This document shows positions 55,517-64,000 of a DNA stretch of 64,000 nt, one piece after another. How positions within the stretch are numbered: the first letter of the stretch is position 1; the number at the start of each line of letters is the position of its first letter. The stretch is from Chlorops oryzae (taxonomy: Eukaryota > Arthropoda > Insecta > Diptera > Chloropidae). The stretch spans positions 55,018,073-55,082,072 of the forward strand of contig CM035808.1 of assembly GCA_020466095.1 (NCBI GenBank), written 5' to 3'. The notes beneath the pieces are model-generated. The model had not been told where the DNA came from, did not search any database, and saw nothing but the letters and a program-made list of their open reading frames with translations. A program made the translations under genes and the position numbers.

Positions 55517-58193
55517 TTGCTGTTGTAGAACGATTTATAATTGCTGGCCGGTCATTTCTTTTCAATCTCGAAGAGTACGATGTGTTCGATAATCCACGGG
55601 CAAGTGGATTTACATGTCTGCGCAATTTATTGAAGTATTTCTCTTTGATATTAGTGAACTCTGTTTTAACCAGTTCTACGTTGAGGTCTTTATGGATCCG
55701 TTCATTCGAAACAAACCAAGGAGCTCCTGTTATAGTCCTTAGGATCTTGGACTGTGCTCTTTGCAGGATTTCTATATTCGAAGAGCTGGCATTTCCATAC
55801 AATTGTAAACCATACGTCCATATTGGTTTTATAACTTGGTTGTATAGAAGGATTTTATATTCAAGCTTTAGAGGAGAGCGGCTATTTATTAACCAGTGCA
55901 GGCTGTTGGCTTTAAGCTTCATTTGGGTTCTCTTGGCTTCAATATGCTTACGCCATGTCAGTCTTTTGTCCAAATGAATACCGAGATATGTGACTTCCTC
56001 ACATTGTGGGATGCGTACATTATTAAGGAAAATGTCTGGAGAAGCTTTTCTATTGAGCGTGAAATTAATGTGTTGACATTTAGGCTCATTAATTTTGATA
56101 CGCCATTTAGATAACCAGCTTTGGATTTCGCTCAAGTGATCTTGGAGCTGAGAAGTTGCGATACTTATGTTCTTGTGCCGACTAAGTACCGCTGTGTCAT
56201 CAGCAAATGTTGAAATCAATATTCTATCGTTATTTGGAATATCTGCTGTGTATACAAGGTAAAGAAAAGGCCCAACAACACTCCCTTGGGGGACTCCCGC
56301 GTTTATTTGAAAGGTTTTTGTAATAAATGAGTTATGTCTTACTTGATACGTTCTATGTTTTAAGTATGACTCAAAGATCGCGTGAAAATTAAAGGGAAGT
56401 AATCTTCTGATTTTGTATAACAGTCCGTCATGCCAAACTTTATCGAACGCTTGTTGCACATCAAGGAATACTGCAGAGCAGTACTCCCGATTTTCATAGG
56501 CAAGTCTTATTTCATTTGTAATCCGATTTACCTGTTCAATAGTACCGTGTTGTTTTCTAAACCCGAATTGATGTGGAGGGATAATGTTCTGCTCTTGCAG
56601 ATAAGGTGTTAATTTAGCTATGAGTAACTTTTCGAATAACTTTGAGAGACAAGGCAGGAGGCTAATTGGTCTATAAGAGGATGTTTGGGTAGGATCTTTT
56701 CCTGGCTTAGGCACCATTTTAATAACCGACCGTTTCCAATCTTTTGGGAAGTAGCTTAATTCAATAATTGCATTAAATAAGACTGTTAAAAACTGTACTG
56801 CTACGAATGGTATATTTTTTAACATTTTTGGAGTGACAAGATCATGTCCCGGGGCTTTTTTGCAGACAAGTTCATTTTTTATGATACCGACAATTTCTCT
56901 TGAACTGATTTGTATGGAAATTCTACGAGTGTTTTCGGACAAAGTTGGGAGAACATGCTCAGCATTGCTCGGATTCGGTTGGAATACCTTATTGAGGTGC
57001 AAAGCAAAAACCATAGCTTTCTCTTCATCTGAGCGCGCCCATCCACTGTTGAGACACCGAACGGGTGTTTCACTCTGTACTGGGGTCTTCATAGAGCGGC
57101 TTGCCAACCACAAGGAACTACGATTTGAGCCTCTGGGCGTAAGGTTCTCGACAAAGTTGCGGGTTTTACATTCTTTCTCCCTATTTAAACTTGCTCTTAG
57201 CTTTTTTTCTACTTCTTTTAGCTTGTTTTTGGCCAACGGAGAACGGACCCGCTGCCATTCGCGCCTGAATCTTCGTTTTTCTGCGACGAGATTTTCAATT
57301 TCCCTATTAGAGAAGGCGTGTTTTGTTCTATATTTAGTATGAGGAGTCGATTTTTGTGCTGCTGATGCCAAATAAGAGTTAAAAACAGTTACGGCATCGT
57401 CAATATGATCAATGCATTCAATTTTATAGTTAGTATGAATATGCGCACTTATGTGCTTTTTGTATTTTAACCAATTTGTGCCTGCATCTGTTAAGCTGGG
57501 TGGGCGTTCTACTGGTTCCGGATATTTGTTCAAAACGAATACAACTGGGGAATGATCTGAGGAGAGGTCGCATGTTGCTTTTGCAGATATAAGCTCTCTT
57601 GCAATACCTTTAGTTATTCCGAAATCTAAGAGGTCTGGAATTTTTTGGAGATCTGTTGGCCAATAAGTTGGCTGTTTTGGAGATACAAAGTCTAGAGAAT
57701 TGTTTTTATTGACAATTGCCTTGTATAATTGCTGACCCTTAGGATTGCACGTTCTGGAACCCCAGAAAATGTGCTTTGCATTATAGTCTCCTGCTGCTAG
57801 GAACTTATCACCTAATGTCTTAAAGAAGTCTAAGAACATTTTTTCGGTTATGCTAAAACGAGGTGGGCAATAAATCGCCGATAAAACCAGATTTTTACCT
57901 CTCACTATTACGCAAAGCGTTGTTGCCTGAAGGAAATCATAACTGTAAGAATCTAGAATAAAATGTTGTATTCTTCTACGAATAAGTATACCCGTGCCTC
58001 CATGCGCCTTGCCATCTGGGTGGTTGGTTTGATAAAATTTACACCCGGGGATTGAGAAGAAATTTTTGTTTGTTAAATGAGTTTCAGAGAGAAGCATAAC
58101 GTCAACTTCTTCCTGATTTAAGAAATTCTGAAGTTCAAGCTTATGCTTGGGTAATCCGTTCGAATTCCAGGCACAAATTTTTAGGAAATTCAT
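55494..58193 (-). CDS. Jockey-clade LINE ORF2: endonuclease and reverse transcriptase
   Basis: This is an 899-codon frame, close to the usual length for Jockey ORF2. The AP-type endonuclease spans roughly residues 1-225, with ICAWNSNGLPKHK, LLSETHLT, AAGDYNAKHIFWG and DLSSDHSPVV as its catalytic motifs. Reverse transcriptase spans about 450-720, with SYRPISLLPCLSKLFEK, the QFGFRKQHGT fingers motif, FLDVQQAFDKVWHDGLL and the active site FADDTAVLS. A C-terminal region with AWNS-less thumb and WLINSRSPL follows. There is no RNase H, as expected for Jockey. The ATG at 58193 overlaps the ORF1 stop as ATGA, suggesting stop-and-reinitiate translation. No frame break is visible. It copies LINE RNA into a nicked target. 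Confidence 0.93.
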   Translation of the reverse strand: MNFLKICAWNSNGLPKHKLELQNFLNQEEVDVMLLSETHLTNKNFFSIPGCKFYQTNHPDGKAHGGTGILIRRRIQHFILDSYSYDFLQATTLCVIVRGKNLVLSAIYCPPRFSITEKMFLDFFKTLGDKFLAAGDYNAKHIFWGSRTCNPKGQQLYKAIVNKNNSLDFVSPKQPTYWPTDLQKIPDLLDFGITKGIARELISAKATCDLSSDHSPVVFVLNKYPEPVERPPSLTDAGTNWLKYKKHISAHIHTNYKIECIDHIDDAVTVFNSYLASAAQKSTPHTKYRTKHAFSNREIENLVAEKRRFRREWQRVRSPLAKNKLKEVEKKLRASLNREKECKTRNFVENLTPRGSNRSSLWLASRSMKTPVQSETPVRCLNSGWARSDEEKAMVFALHLNKVFQPNPSNAEHVLPTLSENTRRISIQISSREIVGIIKNELVCKKAPGHDLVTPKMLKNIPFVAVQFLTVLFNAIIELSYFPKDWKRSVIKMVPKPGKDPTQTSSYRPISLLPCLSKLFEKLLIAKLTPYLQEQNIIPPHQFGFRKQHGTIEQVNRITNEIRLAYENREYCSAVFLDVQQAFDKVWHDGLLYKIRRLLPFNFHAIFESYLKHRTYQVRHNSFITKTFQINAGVPQGSVVGPFLYLVYTADIPNNDRILISTFADDTAVLSRHKNISIATSQLQDHLSEIQSWLSKWRIKINEPKCQHINFTLNRKASPDIFLNNVRIPQCEEVTYLGIHLDKRLTWRKHIEAKRTQMKLKANSLHWLINSRSPLKLEYKILLYNQVIKPIWTYGLQLYGNASSSNIEILQRAQSKILRTITGAPWFVSNERIHKDLNVELVKTEFTNIKEKYFNKLRRHVNPLARGLSNTSYSSRLKRNDRPAIINRSTTASAIHAHP

Positions 58194-59758
58194 ATTTTAG
58201 CCAAAAGTGCTGTCATTAATTGTGTTTGCATTTGCACAATTCTGTCGAGTGAGCTTTGCATTGTTTGCATAAATTGGGACAAACTTTGAGTTAGAGTAGA
58301 TATCATTGTCTCAAGACTACTGTTGTTGTTAGTAGGAGCACTAATAGGGGTCGCGGGTTTTAGTGCATTTGCATAAGAAACTCCTGGAGTTACGGGGTTC
58401 AAATTAAGGTTGTGAGAGGAGAATGGTACCGAAACAGTAATATTTTTTGTAGGATTACGAGCTGATTCTTTTTTAATGTTGATTCGTTTTTTCAGATCTT
58501 GATAAACTAGACAACCTCTGAAATTTGCAGAATGATTTCCATCGCAGTTACTACATTTAAGTAAATTGCGATCATTTTTTGATTTTTTATCACAGACTGA
58601 GCTGTGATGAAGCTCGCCACATATTACACACACGGTGCGCAATGTACAATACGATTTTGTGTGTCCAAATTCTTGGCAGTTGGAACATTGTATGGGACCA
58701 TTTCTTTTATGTGGTTCTTCTACCGTTATTTTACGATGCAACAGGAATTGCAAATTGTATATCGGATGGATTTCGTTTTTTTTAAGTTTTAAGTTGTCCG
58801 GCAACAGATCAACTTTAAACATAGGCTGAGGAATTTTAGCTTTGTTAAATATATTTATAACCGATCTTGCGTGAAAACCATTCTCTTCTAGCGCACTCTT
58901 TATTTCGTTTGTATCAACATCTGCTTCAATACCTTTGATCACCACTGTAATACCTTTGCTACTCTTTAGCTGGTATGTGTAAAAATTTTTATTCGCTCCT
59001 TCAAACTCTTTTACAACTTTTCGGTAACTGTCTTCCGTGTTTGTTTGAATTTTAGTTTCATGGATATTACCTCTAGTTAAGGGAACTACGTAAAAGTTGC
59101 TATTTCCTAATAAATTAGCTAATTTGGCAACAAGTGCATTCGAGCTCCGCTCGCGCAAATAGATTGGGGGCGGTTTAAATACTTTTTTTGGCTGATTTTC
59201 TGTTGAATTTTCATCAGAAATTGCAGCAAGTGGAGCGAACCGATTACCAATTAGTGTTTCTTGAGAAGCAGGAGCTTCCATTTTATTAAGTTTGGCCCTG
59301 TTGTCATTTTTTCCGGAAGGGCTTCTTTTCCTCTTCGTAATATTAATATAACGGTGCATACCGATTAGCACCGCCTGCTGCTTGTTTTGCTCTTTATTCA
59401 TTTCAGCAACTATTGGACTTTGTTTGGACGAATTAAGTTCAATTACATCTCTAGAAAGAGCGTCCAAAGGGGAATTTGGTAAAATACTCTTAGGAGTGTT
59501 GTTAGGGCTATTTTTCTTAACGCTTAGAGAGATTATTCCACTGGTAGAGTTCGATCTCTTTCTTTCGAACTGGATTTTAATATTTTTGAATTGGCTTATA
59601 CCTGGCTGTTCACTTGTAGACTGGTCCAGATTGTCACCATTTTGTGTAATTTCCCTACTGGGAATTAGTAAATTTTCCCTACCGGGATGTTGGTTAAGCC
59701 CAGCTTTTAACTGGTTCGTGTCGCAGCTATTGGATGGTGGACTGTGTCCGATTGGCAT
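58190..59758 (-). CDS. Jockey-clade LINE ORF1: RNA-binding gag-like protein
   Basis: A 522-codon frame from the ATG at 59758; a GTG one codon upstream is less likely. The N-terminal half is Ser/Asn/Lys-rich and probably disordered. A middle domain (about residues 215-330, with YRKVVKEFEG and TVVIKGIEADVDTNEI) fits the PRE_C2HC/RRM-like region of Jockey ORF1. Three zinc knuckles follow: CSNCQEFGHTKSYC, CVICGELHHSSVC and CSNCDGNHSANFRGC. A Gln/Met-rich C-terminal helix ends in TALLAKI. It would coat LINE RNA and take it to the nucleus. Confidence 0.9.
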   Translation of the reverse strand: MPIGHSPPSNSCDTNQLKAGLNQHPGRENLLIPSREITQNGDNLDQSTSEQPGISQFKNIKIQFERKRSNSTSGIISLSVKKNSPNNTPKSILPNSPLDALSRDVIELNSSKQSPIVAEMNKEQNKQQAVLIGMHRYINITKRKRSPSGKNDNRAKLNKMEAPASQETLIGNRFAPLAAISDENSTENQPKKVFKPPPIYLRERSSNALVAKLANLLGNSNFYVVPLTRGNIHETKIQTNTEDSYRKVVKEFEGANKNFYTYQLKSSKGITVVIKGIEADVDTNEIKSALEENGFHARSVINIFNKAKIPQPMFKVDLLPDNLKLKKNEIHPIYNLQFLLHRKITVEEPHKRNGPIQCSNCQEFGHTKSYCTLRTVCVICGELHHSSVCDKKSKNDRNLLKCSNCDGNHSANFRGCLVYQDLKKRINIKKESARNPTKNITVSVPFSSHNLNLNPVTPGVSYANALKPATPISAPTNNNSSLETMISTLTQSLSQFMQTMQSSLDRIVQMQTQLMTALLAKI

Positions 59759-60090
59759 CACTTTCGGGCAGAGCAGCTAGCTGCTGCAGCAGCTGCAGAG
59801 ACCGAGTGTGTCTTTCTGTTGTTCCTAGAAGTTGGACGACAACAAATAATATACGAATGTCCGTATGTATATTCACTATACTTTTCTTTATTTTGTGTTT
59901 CAAACACACAATTTACTGGTGGAGCGGCACAAAAACACTGCAGTCCTCCTTGGAGAATACTTTTGAGCTTTGCTCAAATTAATGCAGGTTGCTTAATATT
60001 TACTTTTGGTTTTTATTTATTATTGTTTACGGAGCGCGAAACTATATACTTCAGTCTTCGACAAGGGTTGCCAGACGAGAGATCCTATAT

Positions 60091-60358
60091 ACAATAATAT
60101 TTAATAAGAAAAAGTATATATTGAGCAACCTGCATTAATTTGAGCAAAGCTCAAAAGCATTCTCCAAGAAGGACTGCAGTGTTTTTGTGCCGCTCCGCCA
60201 GTAAATTGTGTGTTTGAAACACAAAATAAAGAAAAGTATAGTGAATATACATACGGACATTCGTATATTATTTGTTGTCGTCCAACTTCTAGGAACAACA
60301 GAAAGACACACTCGGTCTCTGCAGCTGCTGCAGCAGATAGCTGCTCTGCCCGAAAGTG
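60091..60358 (+). mobile_element. 5' UTR of the older Jockey LINE, resumed
   Basis: Sequence from ACAATAATATTT onward matches the minus-strand LINE 5' UTR inverted, so 59759-60358 looks like a large palindrome. The short frames seen on both strands here are mirror images of one UTR and not genes. Confidence 0.8.
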
Positions 60359-61924
60359 ATGCCAATCGGACACAGTCCACCATCCAATAGCTGTGACACG
60401 AACCAGTTAAAAGCTGGGCTTAATCAACATCCCGGTAGGGAAAATTTACTAATTCCCAGTAGGGAAATTACACAAAATGGTGACAATCTGGACCAGTCTT
60501 CAAGTGAACAGCCAGGTTTCAGCCAATTCAAAAATATTAAAATCCAGTTCGAAAGAAAGAGATCGAACTCTACCAGTGGAATAATCTCTCTAAGCGTTAA
60601 GAAAAATAGCCCTAACAACACTCCTAAGAGTATTTTACCAAATTCCCCTTTGGACGCTCTTTCTAGAGATGTAATTGAACTTAATTCGTCCAAACAAAGT
60701 CCAATAGTTGCTGAAATGAATAAAGAGCAAAACAAGCAGCAGGCGGTGCTAATCGGTATGCACCGTTATATTAATATTACGAAGAGGAAAAGAAGCCCTT
60801 CCGGAAAAAATGACAACAGGGCCAAACTTAATAAAATGGAAGCTCCTGCTTCTCAAGAAACACTAATTGGTAATCGGTTCGCTCCACTTGCTGCAATTTC
60901 TGATGAAAATTCAACAGAAAATCAGCCAAAAAAAAGTATTTAAACCGCCCCCAATCTATTTGCGCGAGCGGAGCTCGAATGCACTTGTTGCCAAATTAGC
61001 TAATTTATTAGGCAATATCAACTTTTACGTATTTCCCTTAAATAGGGGTAATATCCATGAAACTAAAATTCAAACAAACACGGAAGATAGTTACCGAAAA
61101 GTTGTAAAAGAGTTTGAAGGAGCGAATAAAAATTTTTACACATACCAGCTGAAGAGCAGCAAAGGTATTACAGTGGTGATCAAAGGTATTGATTCAGATG
61201 TTGACACAAACGAAATAAAGAGTGCGCTAGAAGAGAATGGTTTTTACGCAAGATCGGCTATAAATATATTTAACAAAGCTAAAATTCCTCAGCCTATGTT
61301 TAAAGTTGATCTGTTGCCGGACAACTTAAAGCTTAAAAAAAAAACGAAATCCATCCGATATACAATTTGCAGTTCCTGTTGCATCGTAAAATAACGGTAG
61401 AAGAGCCACATAAAAGAAATGGTCCCGTACAATGTGCGAACTGCCAAGAATTTGGACACACAAAATCGTATTGTACATTGCGCACACATGTGTAATATGT
61501 GGCGAGCTTCATCACAGCTCAGTCTGTGATAAAAAATCAAAAAATGATCGCAATTTACTTAAATGTAGTAACTGCGATGGAAATCATTCAGCAAATTTCA
61601 GAGGTTGTTAAGTTTATCAAGATCTGAAAAAACGAATCAATATTAAAAAAGAATCAGCTCGTAATCCTACAAAAAATATTACTGTTTCGGTACCATTATC
61701 CTCTCACAACCTTAATTTGAACCCTGTAACTCCAGGAGTTTCTTATGCAAATGCACTAAAACCCGCGACCCCTATTAGTGCTCCTACTAACAATAACAGT
61801 AGTCTTGAGATAATGATATCTACGCTAACTCAAAGTTTGTCCCAATTTTTGCAAACAATGCAAACTCACTCGACAGAATTGTGCAAATGCAAACACAATT
61901 AATGACAGCACTTTTGGCTAAAAT
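60359..61924 (+). pseudogene. older Jockey LINE ORF1, broken
   Basis: The ATG at 60359 begins the same protein as the intact copy (MPIGHSPPSNSCDTNQ). An extra A in a run near 60940 shifts the frame; the second frame carries the RRM-like domain to 61394, where another A-run shift occurs. The knuckle region is further damaged: CANCQEFGHTKSYC is followed by a short deletion near 61485, and a TAA replaces a codon near 61610. Nucleotide identity to the intact copy is high, so decay is recent. Confidence 0.9.
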
Positions 61925-64000
61925 ATGAATTTCCTAAAAATCTGTGCCTGGAATTCGAACCCAAGCATAAGCTAGAATTTCAGAATTTCTTAGATCAGGA
62001 AGAAGTTGACGTTATGCTTCTCTCTGAAACACATTTAACAAACAAAAATTTCTTCTCAATCCCCGGGTATATATTTTATCAAACCAACCACCCAGATGGC
62101 AAGGCGCATGGAGGCATGGGTATACTTATTCGTAGAAGAATACAACATTTTATTCTAGACTCGTACAGTTATGATTTTCTTCAGAAAACAACGCTTTGCG
62201 TAATAGTGAGTGGTAAAAATCTGGTTTTATCGGCGATTTATTGCCCACCTCGTTTTAGCATAACCGAAAAAATGTTCTTAGACTTCTTCAAGACTTTAGG
62301 TGATAAGTTCCTAGCAGCAGGATACTATAATGCAAAGCACACTTTCTGGGGTTGCAGAACGTGCAATCTTAAGGGTCAGCAATTATACAAGGCAATTGTC
62401 AATAAAAACAATTCTATAGACTTTGTATCTCCCAAACAGCCAACTTATTGGCCAACAGACTCCAAAAAATTCCAGCCCTCTTAGATTTCGGAATAACTAA
62501 AGGTATTGCAAGAGAGCTTATTTCTGCAAAAGCAACATGCGACCTCTCCTCAGATCATTCCCCAGTTGTATTCGTTTTGAACAAATATCCGGACCCAGTA
62601 GAGCGCCCACCCAGCTTAACAGATGCAGGCACAAATTGGTTAAAATACAAAAAGCACATAAGTGCGCATATTCATACTAACTATAAAATTGAATGCATTG
62701 ATCATATTGACGATGACGTAACTGTTTTTAACTCTTATTTGGTATCAGCAGCGCAAAAATTGACTCTTCATATTAAATATAGAACAAAAAAAGCCTTATC
62801 TAATAGGGAAATCGAAAATCTCGTCGCAGAAAAACGAAGATCCAGGCGCGAATGGCAGCGGGTCCGTTCTCCGTTGGCCAAAAACAAGCTAAAAGAAGTA
62901 GAAAAAAAGCTAAGAGCAAGTTTAAATAGGGAGAAAGAATGTAGAACCCGCAACTTTGTCGACAACCTTACGCCCAGAGGCTCAAATCGTAGTTCCTTGT
63001 AGTTGGCAAGCCGCTCTATGAAGACTCCAGTACAGAGTGAAACACCCGTTCGGTGTCTCAACAGTGGATGGGCGCGCTCAGATGAAGAGAAAGCTATGGT
63101 TTTTGCTTTACACCTCAATAAAGTATTCCAACCGAATCCGAGCAATGCGGAGCATATTTTCCCAACTTTGTCCGAAAACACTCGTATAATTTCCATACAA
63201 ATCAGTTCAAGAGAAATTGCCAGTATCATAAAAAATGAACTTGTCTGAAAAAAAAACACCGGGACATGATCTTGTCACTCCAAAAATGTTAAAAAATATA
63301 CCATCGGTAGCAGTACAGTTTTTAACAGTCTTATTTAATGCAATTATTAAATTCAGCTACTTCCCAAAAGATTGGAAACGGTCGGTTATTAAAATGGTGC
63401 CTAAGCCAGGAATAGATCCTACCCAAACATCCTCTTATAGACCAATTACCCTCCTGCCGTGTCTCTCAAAATTATTCGAAAAGTGACTCATAGCTAAATT
63501 AACAGCTTATCTGCAAGAGCAGAACATTATCCCTCCACATCAATTCGGGTTTAGAAAACAACACGGTACTATTGAACAGGTAAATCGGATTACAAATGAA
63601 ATAAGACTTGCCTATGAAAATCGGGAGTACTGCTCTGCAGTATTCCTTGATGTGCAACAAGCGTTCGATAAAGTTTGGCATGACGGACTGTTATACAAAA
63701 TCAGAAGATTACCTCCCTTTAATTTTCACGCGATCTTTGAGTCATACTTAAAACATAGAACGTATCAAGTAAGAAATAACTCATTTAATTCAAAAACCTT
63801 TCAAATAAACGCGGGGGTCCCCAAGGGAGTATTGTTCGGCCTTTTCTTTACCTTGTTTACACAGCAGATATTCCAAATAACGATAGAATTATGATTTCAA
63901 CGTTTGCTGATGATACAGCCGTACTAAGTCGGCACAAGGACATAAGTATCGCAACTTCTCAGCGCCAAAATCACTTGAGCGAAATCCAAAGCTGATTATC
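61925..64000 (+). pseudogene. older Jockey LINE ORF2, broken, cut by the window end
   Basis: The ATG at 61925 starts ORF2 but a deletion shifts the frame within about 15 codons. Endonuclease frames follow (LLSETHLTNKNF near 62014; AAGYYNAKHTFWG near 62314 has Tyr where the intact copy has the motif Asp). Further breaks lie at about 62484, 63000 (TAG), 63246, 63484 and 63830. RT motifs are readable (SYRPITLLPCLSKLFEK near 63436, FADDTAVLS near 63903). It continues past 64000. Confidence 0.9.

Larger units (their letters stand above)
55056..60090 (-). mobile_element. full-length Jockey-clade LINE, apparently intact
   Basis: The order on the minus strand is 5' UTR (60090-59759), ORF1, ORF2, 3' UTR with tandem repeats, AATAAA at about 55090 and a poly-A tail (poly-T at 55053-55074). 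ACAATAATATTT on both sides (55044-55055 and 60091-60102) is a target-site duplication. Both ORFs are uninterrupted, so this copy is a candidate for recent or current activity. It sits inside an antiparallel LINE of the same family. Confidence 0.9.

Noticed and set aside
59734..60390. Mirror-image frames of 60-117 codons on both strands around 60090
   Set aside because: They come from the inverted 5' UTRs of two Jockey LINEs and are not conserved proteins.

Overview
This is a gene-poor, AT-rich stretch of an animal genome made almost entirely of transposable elements on both strands, many nested in one another. I see no host protein-coding gene, no rRNA and no CRISPR array. Jockey-clade and I-clade LINEs, Ty3/gypsy and BEL/Pao LTR elements, a primer-binding site of the 17.6/297 type, short introns of about 56-116 bp and many TTAA-, TA- and 8-bp-TSD miniature elements point to an insect, most probably a fly (Diptera). 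The species cannot be named from the sequence. The texture suggests heterochromatin or a young, expanding repeat landscape.

Region by region. 1-2030: two TIR-bearing miniature elements in empty sequence. 2299-4504: the 5' part of an I-clade-like LINE (broken ORF1, start of ORF2). 4505-12838: a rearranged Ty3/gypsy element. Its gag, pol and an extra third ORF lie on the minus strand. Its LTR, which carries a promoter and a 111-bp tandem array, is present in both orientations, so the whole block has inverted-repeat ends. 12839-16049: non-coding, with four or five miniature inverted-repeat elements, one flanked by TTAA. 16050-24735 and 32432-41118: two near-identical direct copies of an 8.7-kb non-coding block, itself a nest of a LINE tail, a 3.25-kb foldback, a 1.24-kb hAT-type element, a TA-flanked element and small palindromic elements.

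Between the two copies (24736-32431) lie the rest of a palindromic element, the 3' half of an I-clade LINE with RNase H, a tRNA-like (SINE-like) segment, a decayed gene of an unnamed transposon-associated Cys-rich protein family, and a 5' fragment of a Jockey-clade LINE. After the second copy comes a BEL/Pao gag-protease remnant, then an LTR/PBS and the gag-pol of a second gypsy element on the plus strand, cut off early in integrase at 48100. A 6.26-kb DNA transposon (26-bp TIRs, TAA target duplication, spliced DDE-like transposase) adjoins it. Inside that transposon sit a long-TIR element carrying a shortened relative of the Cys-rich protein and a Tc1/mariner element of DD37E type. The window ends with a pair of Jockey-clade LINEs: an apparently intact copy on the minus strand (55056-60090) inserted into the 5' UTR of an older, broken plus-strand copy (54978-55055 plus 60091-64000), with a visible 12-bp target duplication.

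Most coding remnants are pseudogenes. The one element that reads intact in both ORFs is the minus-strand Jockey LINE. All calls come from reading the sequence and from family knowledge; no database search was run.
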